Assembly: GCA_021162815.1 (NCBI GenBank)
Contig: JAGGXW010000021.1
Span: 1 to 34,816 of the forward strand
Source of the DNA: Thermoplasmata archaeon
GTDB taxonomy: Archaea; Thermoplasmatota; E2; UBA202; JdFR-43
DNA length: 34,816 bases
Direction of reading: 5' to 3'
Program-made: the position numbers and the translations under genes
Notes under the pieces: generated by a model
What the model was told of the DNA's origin: nothing
The model's database searches: none
Seen by the model: only the letters and a program-made list of their open reading frames with translations
Shown here: positions 17,072 through 27,331 of the stretch, piece by piece
Layout of the letters: each line of letters opens with the position of its first letter
Numbering within the stretch: the first letter of the stretch is position 1

Positions 17072-17715
17072 CTCTCTATTGCCTTCCTTACTTCCTCAAG
17101 GAAAACTTTCTCTGGAACCAGCCCAACAACTTCGACTTTCTCATTTATGATTGTCTTGGGAACGCCCATCACCTGATACTTCTGCGCAAGATGGGGAAAT
17201 TCTATGGCCTCAACCATGTCCGCAGTAATCTTATCATTCTCTATTGCCATCTGATGGGCATTATGTACCATCTGAGGACAATATGGACATGTTGGGGTTA
17301 CAAAAACCTGGATATGAATATCTGCATCTATTTTTCTTATTTCTTCCTTAACTTCCTCTTTTAAATGACTCTCTCCTCTGGATGCATTAACTATGTCCTC
17401 CAGCAGTGCTGAAAATTCATATCCAGATGGAATTCCAAAGTATCTGATGTTATATTCTCTCTTACCATGTATTATCGTTGCAGGTATTTTATCAATCTTG
17501 TATTTAGCAACCATTTCCTTATCGTTTTCAAATTCATATATTTCCAGCTCTATTTTATCGCTCAATTCCTTCAATGTTTCAAGTATTTCTCTTGTTTCCT
17601 TGCAGAACTGACAGTTAAAATGCTCGGTGAAGTAAATGATTCTGACATTACCATCCATCTCCTTTTCAAATTTTTCTTTTATGAACTTTTTATCTTCTTC
17701 GCTTATAAGGCTCAT
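17068..17715 (-). CDS. pdo: Protein disulfide oxidoreductase (tandem glutaredoxin/thioredoxin fold)
   Basis: Two CxxC motifs: FNCQFCKE and TPTCPYCPQM; archaeal PDO architecture. Confidence 0.9.
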   Translation of the reverse strand: MSLISEEDKKFIKEKFEKEMDGNVRIIYFTEHFNCQFCKETREILETLKELSDKIELEIYEFENDKEMVAKYKIDKIPATIIHGKREYNIRYFGIPSGYEFSALLEDIVNASRGESHLKEEVKEEIRKIDADIHIQVFVTPTCPYCPQMVHNAHQMAIENDKITADMVEAIEFPHLAQKYQVMGVPKTIINEKVEVVGLVPEKVFLEEVRKAIER

Positions 17716-17747
17716 GTTCGGGTAAAAAAGAGGTTATATATAAAAGT

Positions 17748-18401
17748 TTACTCAATTCCCTCTGATGTGATGTAAAATTTAATGCTTCTTCCTTCTGGAA
17801 TGCTTCTGTGTTTTACAATTGTTGCCAGTCTTGCCTCCTTTCCATCCTGTTTTTCATTTAACTTCTCAAGCCTTATAATTGTCTTGGCCATGTGGTCAAT
17901 GCTTCTTCCGGCAAACGGCTTTATATCACTCCCAGAAGAGTAAACCTGAGAGGTTATAATAACCGGTATCTTTCTTTTCCTGGAAGTTATCTGAAGATTT
18001 ACAAGTTGCTTCGTGAGAGAACGTGTTGCTGCCGTTTCATCCTCCATCTCAAGCCTGTAGAATAAATTTATGCTGTCAAGTATTATCAAACCACAATCAA
18101 TTTTTGATATCTTTTCTACCATTTCTTCCTGCTCTTTCAGAGAGAAGGGAAAAAAGAATAATATTTTGCCAACCTGCTTCCTGTCTCCAATAACCTGCAT
18201 AACCCTTTCCTTTGATATCCCCTCCGTATCCACATAGACAACTTTCTTCCCCATCCCTGTGCAGCTTTTCGCCGCCTGGATGCATATATTAGTCTTTCCT
18301 GTGGCCCCCTCACCATATATTTCTGTTATTATTCCTGCCTCGATTCCTCCTTCAAGAAGTTTGTCAAGAGAGCAGTGAAGAGGGAGTTTTTCATCTTCCA
18401 C
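17748..18401 (-). CDS. radB: DNA repair and recombination protein RadB
   Basis: GEGATGKTNICIQAAKSCTGMGKKVVYVDTEGISKERV; short RecA/RadA paralogue. Confidence 0.9.
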   Translation of the reverse strand: MEDEKLPLHCSLDKLLEGGIEAGIITEIYGEGATGKTNICIQAAKSCTGMGKKVVYVDTEGISKERVMQVIGDRKQVGKILFFFPFSLKEQEEMVEKISKIDCGLIILDSINLFYRLEMEDETAATRSLTKQLVNLQITSRKRKIPVIITSQVYSSGSDIKPFAGRSIDHMAKTIIRLEKLNEKQDGKEARLATIVKHRSIPEGRSIKFYITSEGIE

Positions 18402-18405
18402 ACCC

Positions 18406-18921
18406 TTAAAAGGTTTTGGGAATAATAATCTTTTCTTTGCTTCCTACTTCAACAGCCCTTCCATTCCACCATAGCTTTGCAGTGTAGGCTGCAAGATATG
18501 CATCTACCTCATGCCTGTTTTTTGCATTTATTTGCAATTTCAACGCCATTTCCCTGTAATCTCTGCTGTACACACCTATAATTTTTGCTGTTGCTGTGGA
18601 GAAAACCTCTATTACCTGTACACCTATCTTCTTTGACAGATTCCATGCTCTTCTTGAAAGCTCCGCCATTGATGGCATGCTTGGAGGCATGGCACCATAT
18701 TTTTTAAGCTCTCTGTCCGCATCTCTCATCCTTGGATTTGCCATTATGGGAGCATCTATGGCAACAATGTTTGGAGTCATGCTGTGGATAAATTCAAGTA
18801 TTTCATCATCTTTATAAACCGTGTCAAGAAAAATATCATCATTTATGATGCATATGCCAGTGGGATTTTTTTCTCTTGCAGCAAGGTCTATACCTGCAAA
18901 TTTAACCATATTATATACCAT
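18406..18921 (-). CDS. DUF429 family protein (predicted RNase H-fold nuclease)
   Basis: FAGIDLAAREKNPTGICII...NIVAIDAPIMA...NRHEVDAYLAAYTA; alternative start at 18909. Confidence 0.8.
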   Translation of the reverse strand: MVYNMVKFAGIDLAAREKNPTGICIINDDIFLDTVYKDDEILEFIHSMTPNIVAIDAPIMANPRMRDADRELKKYGAMPPSMPSMAELSRRAWNLSKKIGVQVIEVFSTATAKIIGVYSRDYREMALKLQINAKNRHEVDAYLAAYTAKLWWNGRAVEVGSKEKIIIPKTF

Positions 18922-18953
18922 AAATTATATAACCAAATTTTTATTAAAGGGGT

Positions 18954-21900
18954 GTGAAATTGAAAGGCAAAATTTCAGTTTTAGTCCTGATGCTCATGCT
19001 AATGTCAAATGTCTCCATAGCGCAGGGCGGATATGACATTTATGTAAAGGATGCTACATATTCTCCAGCCCACATATATGAAGGCGATGAGGTAAGAGTA
19101 AATTTCACTGTCGGAAATTATGGAGATGATACAGCAACCGTTAAAGTTGCTCTTTTCATAGATAATAGAAGCAGAGTTATCGATGAAATTACCATAACTC
19201 TGAATGGAAAGGAGAGCAAGCAGGAGAGCCTTTACTGGTTTGCAGAAGAAGGGCATCACATAATATACATATTTGCGGATTATGACAATCAGATAAATGA
19301 GATAGATGAAGATAACAACATGATAAGCATCGATATAAATGTGGAAAAACCAAACTATCCTGTTTTTCCTCCAGAAAATGAGAACTCTTCATGGTGGGAT
19401 GGCAGATGGCATTATAGAGTGCCTGTAACAGCATCCATGTTTGGGGAAAGGCAGGGATATGATTACGGAAACAAGATGGTTTTCTGCAACATCAATTTCA
19501 CCTCCCTCATGAACAGGATATACTACATGCAGGCTGGTAGCTTTTCAAAAAGAACATTCCTTCCATCTTCTGTAAGAGTTATAGAATACAGGCTGGATAA
19601 TAAAACATGGATTCCTTACAGAAATGTTGGTTGCAGTGTAATTCTAAATGACGATTATGATGCAAAGGATAATGCAAATGTCACTGTAATGTGGGTAATG
19701 CAGGGTGAGTTATCACCCCATGAAAGGAGATATTATTACATTTACTGGGATACTGAAGAGAATGGGGAAAAGCCCGGAAATGCAGATATATATTCTGGCA
19801 TAATGAATGGAGAATTTGAGGATGCTTCAAGCACTGCATGGAAGAATTATACCGCAGGGACATCAAAATGGGAAATGGGCTATGAAAAAGATCCATTGCA
19901 GGGAGATGAATGCTACGGAATGCATATAGCGGGACTGTATGGGCAGGGATTCATATGGGCAAAGGATGCAGAGGCAAAGATATCACAGCAGTTTGATGTT
20001 CCTGATGAGGGGCAGAGTTATTACATCCTGCATGCCAAGGTATATGTGTATTCTGACATAAACATATTTGAATGGAAACTCAACATAGGAGGTAGTACAG
20101 TTGCAAGCGGGGACGTTACCTCAGGATGGATGAATATAACAAAGAATGTCACCTCATATCTTAAAGACAGGAGTACCTCTTCCATATCATTTTCCTTAAA
20201 AGTAACTCAATCCAATGTATATTCGGCTCCCCATGTGATAGATGCATATATTGATTCGGTATGGATAGAAACAGAGAATGCAGATGTTAAACTGTATGAG
20301 AACTCCACCCATGGATGGTGGGGAGATGTAATGGTGAAGAGAGATTACATAGCGGGTGTCGATGGCGAGAATATACTTACAAACATTTCAATCATATCAT
20401 CTGCCTATCCGAAGGAAGTCATGGCAGAGCTTTACTCTCCAGAAGGAAAGCTTGTTGCGGCATCCATGCCCTTGCCTGATCCAAGTTTTGAAGAAGGATT
20501 ATTTTCATTTTTCATATCTGATGAAAAAACTGCAAGAGCAAAAGTGAGCGAGATTTCCCACAGCGGGGACAAATCTGTCATGCTCAAACTGACAGACTAT
20601 ATAGGAAATTTCAGATTTGAAGATGAAAATGTTAAGGCAGGAGATACTGCAGGATTCAGAGAAAATATAACCCACGGGATACCCATGGCATCCATACCAT
20701 CCCTCTACTTCTGGTACAAAGTGGAAAAATCTTCTGCCAATGCCAATTTGAATTACACCATCCTCACCATAGGGTCCAAACCAAGATTTCACACAATTCA
20801 CCTTTCTGACCTCACCCAAGATGGTCAGTGGCACAAATATGAAATACCTGCCTCCACACTCGCCAGCTGGCGCTCTCTTGGCGGCATGTTGGCGGCGGTG
20901 GAAATAAGGCTTGTTGCCATGGCGGATGATACGGAGAGTAGCGTATATATTGATGACCTTGGGTATTCGTTCATGCCTGCAAATGCAACCGATAGAACAA
21001 AATGGATTCTGGATGATTTTCACAAATTCACAAAGGGCAGTGATGCAGGAAAATGGAGACTGGATATAACCATGACAGATGGTTCGGATTACAGAATAGA
21101 GAAGAGTGTGATTCTCAATGTGGATGCAGCCGCCAACATAAACGTTTTTGATATTAAATTGCCAGAAGAGTTGAAAGAGGGAGAGAAGGGAACATTTGTT
21201 GTGTATCTTAAAAATGAGGGGCCGAAAGGCATAGATGAAGATACCCCCATAAATGTCTCTCTTACCATTTCACAGGATTCATCAACAATAAAGATGAGTA
21301 AGAGCATAGCTGGACTTGCAGTAAATGAGATCAAGAAGGTGGAATTTGAATGGGTTGCTTCCTATGGAGAACCATCATATAACGGAACATGGCAGGTGAT
21401 GGCAAGAGCAAATGAGGACGGAAGAATACCGGAGTGGAACAAAGCAGATAACTGGGATGTGAAAACAATCAAAATCGTACCAAGACCGGATATGAAAGTT
21501 AGTATGGAAGATATATCTTTCTCGCCATCCCATCCCGGAAATGGGAGCAGCACAAACATTTCAATCATTGTTCACAATATTGGATACATGGATGGATTCT
21601 GCAGGATCAAGATATATGAAAAGAGGGAAGGGGAACGAAGATACACTCTGATTCAAAATGGAAGCGTGGAGAAAACAATTGGAATGCAAGGAGAAGAAAA
21701 GATAACCATTCCGTGGAAAGCAGAGAATAATGGAACGTATCATATAAAAGTAGAGGTAGAATGCGATGATGAGATAAACGAAGACAACAATGTGGCAATT
21801 AAAGACATAAAGGTTGGCGGAGATATGGATATCTTACCTCCAATAATAAACAATGTGATGGCAAATCCTGATGAGCAGGCTATAGGAGAGGAGGTAAACA

Positions 21901-22844
21901 TATCCGCAATAATATATGATGAGAACACCACCATTGATAGGGCAATTTTACATATTTTGAACTCCACATCAAACACCTCATACTTTATGAAACGTGTTGG
22001 AGAATCGGATGTTTATTATGCCAGGGTAAGAATAAATGAAATAGGCACATACACATACTATATAGAAGCATGGGATACATCCATATATGGAAATAAAAAT
22101 GATAGTTCAAAATACTCCTTCAGAATAATATATGCCGGAATTGAAACCCAGCCGCCAGAGATAAAGGGAATAACCGCCACCCCAGGAAGACAGGTGGTGG
22201 GAAAGAAGGTCAACATAACAGCCTACATAAATGACGATACAGGAATTGAATCTGTGGAGATATATGTGGAGAAGGATGGAAATGCACAGATGCATGAAAT
22301 GAAGAATAAAAACGGAACAAAGATATACTACTATTCATCCAGCTATGAGACTCCCGGAGAGTATGTGTATTACATAGTGGCTGTGGATTCTTCTGCAAAC
22401 AGAAATAAGAATATATCCTCCAGCTATTCATTTGAGATTCCCGAAGATTTTGATGGAGATGGAATACCGGATGAGGAAGAAATAAACATTGGGGCAAATC
22501 CAGAAAATGCAAGTGATGCAATAAATGTAGGTGTGGATGGATATGATGGATATCTTATATGGATAGAGAGTGGAAAGAAATATGTTTACTGGGATGCTGA
22601 TGATAACACAATAAGAGATACAGAATTAAAGGATGTTGATGGTGACGGAGTTCTTGACATACTATTTGATGCCAGCGGAAATGGAGTATTTGACCACTAC
22701 TACAGCAAGGAAACCAAGAGTATTGGCCTGTATTCAGTAGAGGAAAAACAGCCAAACGAGCTCTGGTGGATTATACCTCCTGTTATACTATTCATAATAG
22801 TGGCAGTAGCATTTGTGATGATAAGGAAGAGACAAACTATATGA
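18954..22844 (+). CDS. Large secreted, membrane-anchored CARDB-domain protein with DUF2341-like region and calcium-binding-like repeats
   Basis: GTG start, signal peptide; several CARDB-like segments; WWDGRWHYRVPVTA; DFDGDGIPDEEEINIGANPENASD; C-terminal TM plus basic tail. Confidence 0.85.
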   Translation: MKLKGKISVLVLMLMLMSNVSIAQGGYDIYVKDATYSPAHIYEGDEVRVNFTVGNYGDDTATVKVALFIDNRSRVIDEITITLNGKESKQESLYWFAEEGHHIIYIFADYDNQINEIDEDNNMISIDINVEKPNYPVFPPENENSSWWDGRWHYRVPVTASMFGERQGYDYGNKMVFCNINFTSLMNRIYYMQAGSFSKRTFLPSSVRVIEYRLDNKTWIPYRNVGCSVILNDDYDAKDNANVTVMWVMQGELSPHERRYYYIYWDTEENGEKPGNADIYSGIMNGEFEDASSTAWKNYTAGTSKWEMGYEKDPLQGDECYGMHIAGLYGQGFIWAKDAEAKISQQFDVPDEGQSYYILHAKVYVYSDINIFEWKLNIGGSTVASGDVTSGWMNITKNVTSYLKDRSTSSISFSLKVTQSNVYSAPHVIDAYIDSVWIETENADVKLYENSTHGWWGDVMVKRDYIAGVDGENILTNISIISSAYPKEVMAELYSPEGKLVAASMPLPDPSFEEGLFSFFISDEKTARAKVSEISHSGDKSVMLKLTDYIGNFRFEDENVKAGDTAGFRENITHGIPMASIPSLYFWYKVEKSSANANLNYTILTIGSKPRFHTIHLSDLTQDGQWHKYEIPASTLASWRSLGGMLAAVEIRLVAMADDTESSVYIDDLGYSFMPANATDRTKWILDDFHKFTKGSDAGKWRLDITMTDGSDYRIEKSVILNVDAAANINVFDIKLPEELKEGEKGTFVVYLKNEGPKGIDEDTPINVSLTISQDSSTIKMSKSIAGLAVNEIKKVEFEWVASYGEPSYNGTWQVMARANEDGRIPEWNKADNWDVKTIKIVPRPDMKVSMEDISFSPSHPGNGSSTNISIIVHNIGYMDGFCRIKIYEKREGERRYTLIQNGSVEKTIGMQGEEKITIPWKAENNGTYHIKVEVECDDEINEDNNVAIKDIKVGGDMDILPPIINNVMANPDEQAIGEEVNISAIIYDENTTIDRAILHILNSTSNTSYFMKRVGESDVYYARVRINEIGTYTYYIEAWDTSIYGNKNDSSKYSFRIIYAGIETQPPEIKGITATPGRQVVGKKVNITAYINDDTGIESVEIYVEKDGNAQMHEMKNKNGTKIYYYSSSYETPGEYVYYIVAVDSSANRNKNISSSYSFEIPEDFDGDGIPDEEEINIGANPENASDAINVGVDGYDGYLIWIESGKKYVYWDADDNTIRDTELKDVDGDGVLDILFDASGNGVFDHYYSKETKSIGLYSVEEKQPNELWWIIPPVILFIIVAVAFVMIRKRQTI

Positions 22845-24315
22845 ACATTCTTATGCGTGGGATAATCAGTATGGAGAGTATTGCAATCAGAATTATCCAT
22901 GATATTACAGTTGTGATATTTCCTGAGATTTTCTCTACTTTATCTCCTCTTAACCTACCTGCTCTTTTAATTATGTACCCCACCCCATCTCTGAAGATAT
23001 AACCACCATCAAGTGGAATGGCTGGAAGAGCATTGAATGTTCCCAGAGCAAAATTGAGCCAGAATAACCAGTAGAGGAAGTTCATTGCCACCCAGAATAC
23101 TGGGGAAAGAGGAACATGATAGAGAGAGGCGAGTTGCGAAGGAAATGGGGATAATCCATGAAACGGAAGAGAAAGAAACATGAATAGGTTTGTTTTGAAT
23201 GGATTGTATATATTTGCGTAGAACGATGGTTCCACGCACATTCCGTCAAGCTCTGCAGCCATTATACCTATGAATCCCTTTCCTCTATCCTTATCATTTT
23301 CTGTAAAATCATATTTATCCGCAAGAGTTATGCTGATATTATAAAAACTTCCATTATAGCAACTTAACCTGATTACTTCCCCCGGGCCAGTGGAGTTCAT
23401 AAGATTGAAAAAGGTGGTGAGATTATTCATACTCGTGTTGTCTATGGAGTATATTACACTGCCAGAAGATATATTTCCATATGCCGGAGCACCTTTAACC
23501 ACACCTGCCACAATTATTCCGTGAAGATATTTCTTTTCCATACTTTTTTCTTTCCAGTATGTGATATTGTAAAATCTTCCAGCCTGCATTTTTGATACCA
23601 TCTCCTTCACACCATCCATACCTGTAATTTTTACTCCATCAATGGAAGATATTATCCCCCATTTTTCCATATCCACGACATTTCCAGTTAAAATGACTCC
23701 ATTTTCCTTAGGAGTTATGGCAGGTGAAAAAACGAATGCAATTATGAGCATTGATGCCACAGCTATAAGTATATTTGTGGCTGGCCCGGCTGCAAAAACG
23801 CGACTTCTTTTCCTTGCCTTTGCCTTCATGAGTTTCTCCTCATCTGGTTCAACAAAGGCACCCACCGGCAATATGAGGAATAAGATGCCAAGAGAGTTAA
23901 CCCTTATCCCCCCATATCTTGCCAGTATCCCATGAGAGAATTCATGAAAAACAATGGCAAGAGCCAAGGCGGCGATTCCATACCATAGGGGAATCACAGG
24001 ATTTATACCTGGTATGCCGAGTATGAGACGGGGAGACGGAGCATTTTGAGGAGGTATTTTGAATGATATCACAACATTCCATATTATGAGATATGTAGTG
24101 AATATCATCGCTATAACTGTTATTATGATGGCAATATCACCATATACCCCCCAGAATTTCTTTCTTGCAAGTTTATCTATTAACTTCCTTCCTCTCTCTG
24201 TCTTCCACATTACGAGAGGACCCATCAATGTGAAATGCTTTCCTCCCTTCTTCTTAACAGCATATAGAATTGCTATCCACACCCCAAATATAACAACAAT
24301 TGTTTCCAGTATCAT
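22837..24315 (-). CDS. Site-2 protease-like membrane metalloprotease (M50) with PDZ-like region
   Basis: HEFSHG zinc site; NALPAIPLDGGYIFRDG second motif; multiple TMs. Confidence 0.9.
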   Translation of the reverse strand: MILETIVVIFGVWIAILYAVKKKGGKHFTLMGPLVMWKTERGRKLIDKLARKKFWGVYGDIAIIITVIAMIFTTYLIIWNVVISFKIPPQNAPSPRLILGIPGINPVIPLWYGIAALALAIVFHEFSHGILARYGGIRVNSLGILFLILPVGAFVEPDEEKLMKAKARKRSRVFAAGPATNILIAVASMLIIAFVFSPAITPKENGVILTGNVVDMEKWGIISSIDGVKITGMDGVKEMVSKMQAGRFYNITYWKEKSMEKKYLHGIIVAGVVKGAPAYGNISSGSVIYSIDNTSMNNLTTFFNLMNSTGPGEVIRLSCYNGSFYNISITLADKYDFTENDKDRGKGFIGIMAAELDGMCVEPSFYANIYNPFKTNLFMFLSLPFHGLSPFPSQLASLYHVPLSPVFWVAMNFLYWLFWLNFALGTFNALPAIPLDGGYIFRDGVGYIIKRAGRLRGDKVEKISGNITTVISWIILIAILSILIIPRIRMFI

Positions 24316-25385
24316 TCTCTTCCCCTGTAAATGTCTTCCACAATATGGTATAGCATCATACCTATAAATGCTATTAGTATGGCTCCAACAATTTTTGTTA
24401 TGAACGGCAATGAAAATGCAAGTTTATTTATTACTGTACTTATTGACTCCTCACTCAGTATTTCAAATATTACTGTCATGGAGGCAGAAAATATAAGCCC
24501 TATGGAAATCAGAGAAAAAGGTATTATAACATACTGCCACAGAACCCTTCTCTCTTTAAAATAAGCATCCACAAACCTGCCTGCAGGTACAAGAAGGAGG
24601 GCTACTATAACCCATATCAGGATTTCATTTATTCCCTCAACAATCTGCTTTGCATCTCCACTTGCAATAACTTTTTTTGTTGATAGAATTGCTATTGTTA
24701 TTATGAATGTGGAAAGGATAGCAGCAACAACTGTCAATCTCCCGCTTTTAAGTCCCGCAACAACCTCCTTTCCTGCCTTGGATAGATATTTCTCAAAATG
24801 GAATACTCTGCCAAAGAGGTACAAGCCCAATACGAGAATTATAGCGGAGGAGCCAATGGAGATGGAGCCAAAAAGAGCTGCCAGGCCCCAGACAATGAGA
24901 ACTATGGAGAGAGGAAGCATAAACTTCTTCTGTAATTTTTCATCCTCCATGAATTTGGTGAGAAGATAATAAGCCCCTTCCAGTGTCTTGCTCTGCTTTA
25001 CAACCACCCTCTTTATTCCATCTATTTTTATTCTTGACTCGATTATTGGAATGATGTATTCATCTTCTGCTCCATCGCTTATGAGTATAACACTGTCTGG
25101 CTTAACCTTTGAAAGAACCTCATCAAGCTCCTCGGCAATTTTTTTATCGGACATCACTCCAATATTTACATCACCACATATGGTTGCTATTTCAGAGTCC
25201 TCAATTTTATCATGGGTAGCTATTGCAGAAAACATGCAATTCACGTCAGAGTCTTCAGGATCCGCAAGTGCAAGTTTTTCTGCCGCCTTCAGATTCGCCT
25301 CTCTTCCAATTACAGGAGATTTTATCTCGGTCTTTCTGCCTAGGTCATTATCTCTGTCAACACAGAGAACCAATGTTTTGCTCAT
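24312..25385 (-). CDS. DUF373 family membrane protein
   Basis: MSKTLVLCVDRDNDLGRKTEIKSPVIGREANLKAAEKLALADPEDSDVN; C-terminal TMs; ATGA overlap with the M50 gene. Confidence 0.88.
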   Translation of the reverse strand: MSKTLVLCVDRDNDLGRKTEIKSPVIGREANLKAAEKLALADPEDSDVNCMFSAIATHDKIEDSEIATICGDVNIGVMSDKKIAEELDEVLSKVKPDSVILISDGAEDEYIIPIIESRIKIDGIKRVVVKQSKTLEGAYYLLTKFMEDEKLQKKFMLPLSIVLIVWGLAALFGSISIGSSAIILVLGLYLFGRVFHFEKYLSKAGKEVVAGLKSGRLTVVAAILSTFIITIAILSTKKVIASGDAKQIVEGINEILIWVIVALLLVPAGRFVDAYFKERRVLWQYVIIPFSLISIGLIFSASMTVIFEILSEESISTVINKLAFSLPFITKIVGAILIAFIGMMLYHIVEDIYRGRE

Positions 25386-25418
25386 TACATTAAATCATCT
25401 TCAAATTATATAATAAAA

Positions 25419-26363
25419 TTACGCTTTTATCTTCTCTTTCATCCATTCATCTATTAGCTTTCTCAACTCATCAAGTCCATTTCCATTGGCACAGGAAATT
25501 TTTATGAAGTTCGTTTTCCCGCCAGATATATCAACCTTATTTTCCACCACTATAATATCAGCATCAAAATGCCTTTTGATATCCTCAAGTAAATTCATCT
25601 GTTTTTCCAGTTCATAGCCACAATGCATGGAGGCATCCACAATAAATATTATTAAATCTGCTAGGTGACGAAGAGCTGCCAGCGCCTGCATCTCTATTTT
25701 GTTCCTTTTTTCTATTGGTCTGTCAAGCAGACCGGGAGCCTCTATCACCTGTATTTTTTTCTTTTCATGGTCTGTTTCAAGATAAATATGGCCAACTATC
25801 AGTGTTTTTGTGGTGAAGGGATATGAGGCGATTTCCGGCTTGGCCCTTGATAATGCTTTCAGCAAACTGCTTTTGCCAACATTTGGGTAGCCTGCTATTA
25901 TTATGGTTGGCATGTCAACATCTATGCTTGGCATATCCTTTATTTTGTTTCTGAAATCTTCAAGAAAGATGAGATTATCATCTATCTTGTATAGAATAGA
26001 AGAGATACGCCCATAAACCATTTTTATTATTCTTCTATAATCTTCTTCCCTCTTAACCTTTCTTATGCCATATCTGGCAATATAGTTTATTTTCTTCCTT
26101 GCCCAGTCCACAGAATATATTGCCTTCCTGACCCTGTCTATACCCGCTATTATATCAAAAAATTCATGATAGAATGGATGTAGGTTCTGCATTGTGGGAA
26201 ATGCCTTCACAATTCTACCCAGCTCATTATCGAGAATCATTCTAACCGTGGAGATTTTATTCATGGTCTTTGCTCTCTTGTCCCTATCCCTTATCTTCTT
26301 TGCTCTCCCAAATGCCTTGTCCAGCAGTTCATCTGCATTCTTGATTGGAGGAATGTCAAACAT
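25419..26363 (-). CDS. NOG1-family Obg-like GTPase
   Basis: NOG1-type N-terminal helical bundle; GYPNVGKSSLLKALSRAKPEIASYPFTTK; VENKVD. Confidence 0.9.
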   Translation of the reverse strand: MFDIPPIKNADELLDKAFGRAKKIRDRDKRAKTMNKISTVRMILDNELGRIVKAFPTMQNLHPFYHEFFDIIAGIDRVRKAIYSVDWARKKINYIARYGIRKVKREEDYRRIIKMVYGRISSILYKIDDNLIFLEDFRNKIKDMPSIDVDMPTIIIAGYPNVGKSSLLKALSRAKPEIASYPFTTKTLIVGHIYLETDHEKKKIQVIEAPGLLDRPIEKRNKIEMQALAALRHLADLIIFIVDASMHCGYELEKQMNLLEDIKRHFDADIIVVENKVDISGGKTNFIKISCANGNGLDELRKLIDEWMKEKIKA

Positions 26364-26424
26364 AAATGTTAAAGCGGAGCAAGTATAAAAAGAAAAAGTT
26401 TATGATACAAAAATCAATTTAGTT

Positions 26425-26673
26425 ATGATCAAAATGAATGAGGGATTTATTCTTTCAAATAAGATAAGACTTGCCATATTTACTGAGATAGCCTCTGGAG
26501 AAAAGAGAATAGACAGAATAGCCAAGAAAAACCACATCATAGAAAAGGCAGCCATGCAGGCGGCGGAGGAGCTGAAGCAGCACGGTCTGATAGAAGAGAA
26601 GGAAGAAGGATACGAATTAACAGAGGAAGGAAGAAAAATATACGCAAAAATGAAGGGCAGTCAAGAAATATAA
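26425..26673 (+). CDS. Small winged-helix protein (HTH half of an HTH-RibK pair)
   Basis: 82 aa wHTH; its TAA stop abuts the ATG of the in-frame RibK ORF. Confidence 0.8.
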   Translation: MIKMNEGFILSNKIRLAIFTEIASGEKRIDRIAKKNHIIEKAAMQAAEELKQHGLIEEKEEGYELTEEGRKIYAKMKGSQEI

Positions 26674-27330
26674 ATGAAAGGAAAGGTCATTTCGGGAATT
26701 GGAGAGGGAGCAAAATTCATTTCCATGAAGGAGTACAGAGAAAGGATAGAGAGTATAGTGGGTTTTTTTCCCTATCCCGGCACACTAAATATTGAATCGA
26801 ACATAAATCTCCTAAAAATAGAGGGAATTAAAGTAGATGGGTTTGTAAAAAACGGAAGGAATTTTGGAGGGTTGAATATCTTTCCGGCAAAGTTAAATGG
26901 AATGAATGTGGCTGTAATAGTTCCTGAAAAGAGGAGGCACGGGCATATTGAAATAATAGCATCAGAAAATCTAAGAATAAAATATGGACTTAATGACGGA
27001 GATTATGTGGAGTTCCGCTTCATTCCATTTATAAAGAGGAGGAGAAAATACAGGCTCAAATGCAATGGAAATGGAAACATAAAGATATTTTACGAGCCCC
27101 CATACAGAAGGAATGCCATTTTCGAAGAGTGTGTTGAGGATGGTAAAGGAAAAAAATTGTTGCCAGCTGCAAGTGTGGCATCATACATATTTGCAGGAGA
27201 TTATAAAAAAACATATCCCACATTGATGAAATGGGTTAAAAAAAGATATCAGATAATGTCACCTGCAGTGCTGATTGAATATGGAAAACTTAAAGAATGG
27301 CAGGTGGAAGTAAAGTTAAATTCCATGTAG
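26674..27330 (+). CDS. ribK: CTP-dependent riboflavin kinase (DUF120) with ~100-aa C-terminal extension
   Basis: GKVISGIGEGAKFISM...FFPYPGTLNIE...NFGGLNIFPAKLNG...VPEKRRHGHIEIIASENLR; C-terminal ~100 aa not explained by the DUF120 core. Confidence 0.88.
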   Translation: MKGKVISGIGEGAKFISMKEYRERIESIVGFFPYPGTLNIESNINLLKIEGIKVDGFVKNGRNFGGLNIFPAKLNGMNVAVIVPEKRRHGHIEIIASENLRIKYGLNDGDYVEFRFIPFIKRRRKYRLKCNGNGNIKIFYEPPYRRNAIFEECVEDGKGKKLLPAASVASYIFAGDYKKTYPTLMKWVKKRYQIMSPAVLIEYGKLKEWQVEVKLNSM

Positions 27331-27331
27331 G

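Noticed and set aside
20505-21023. 172-aa minus-strand ORF inside the CARDB gene
   Set aside because: Antisense to a continuous 1296-aa ORF; no independent promoter or family signal.
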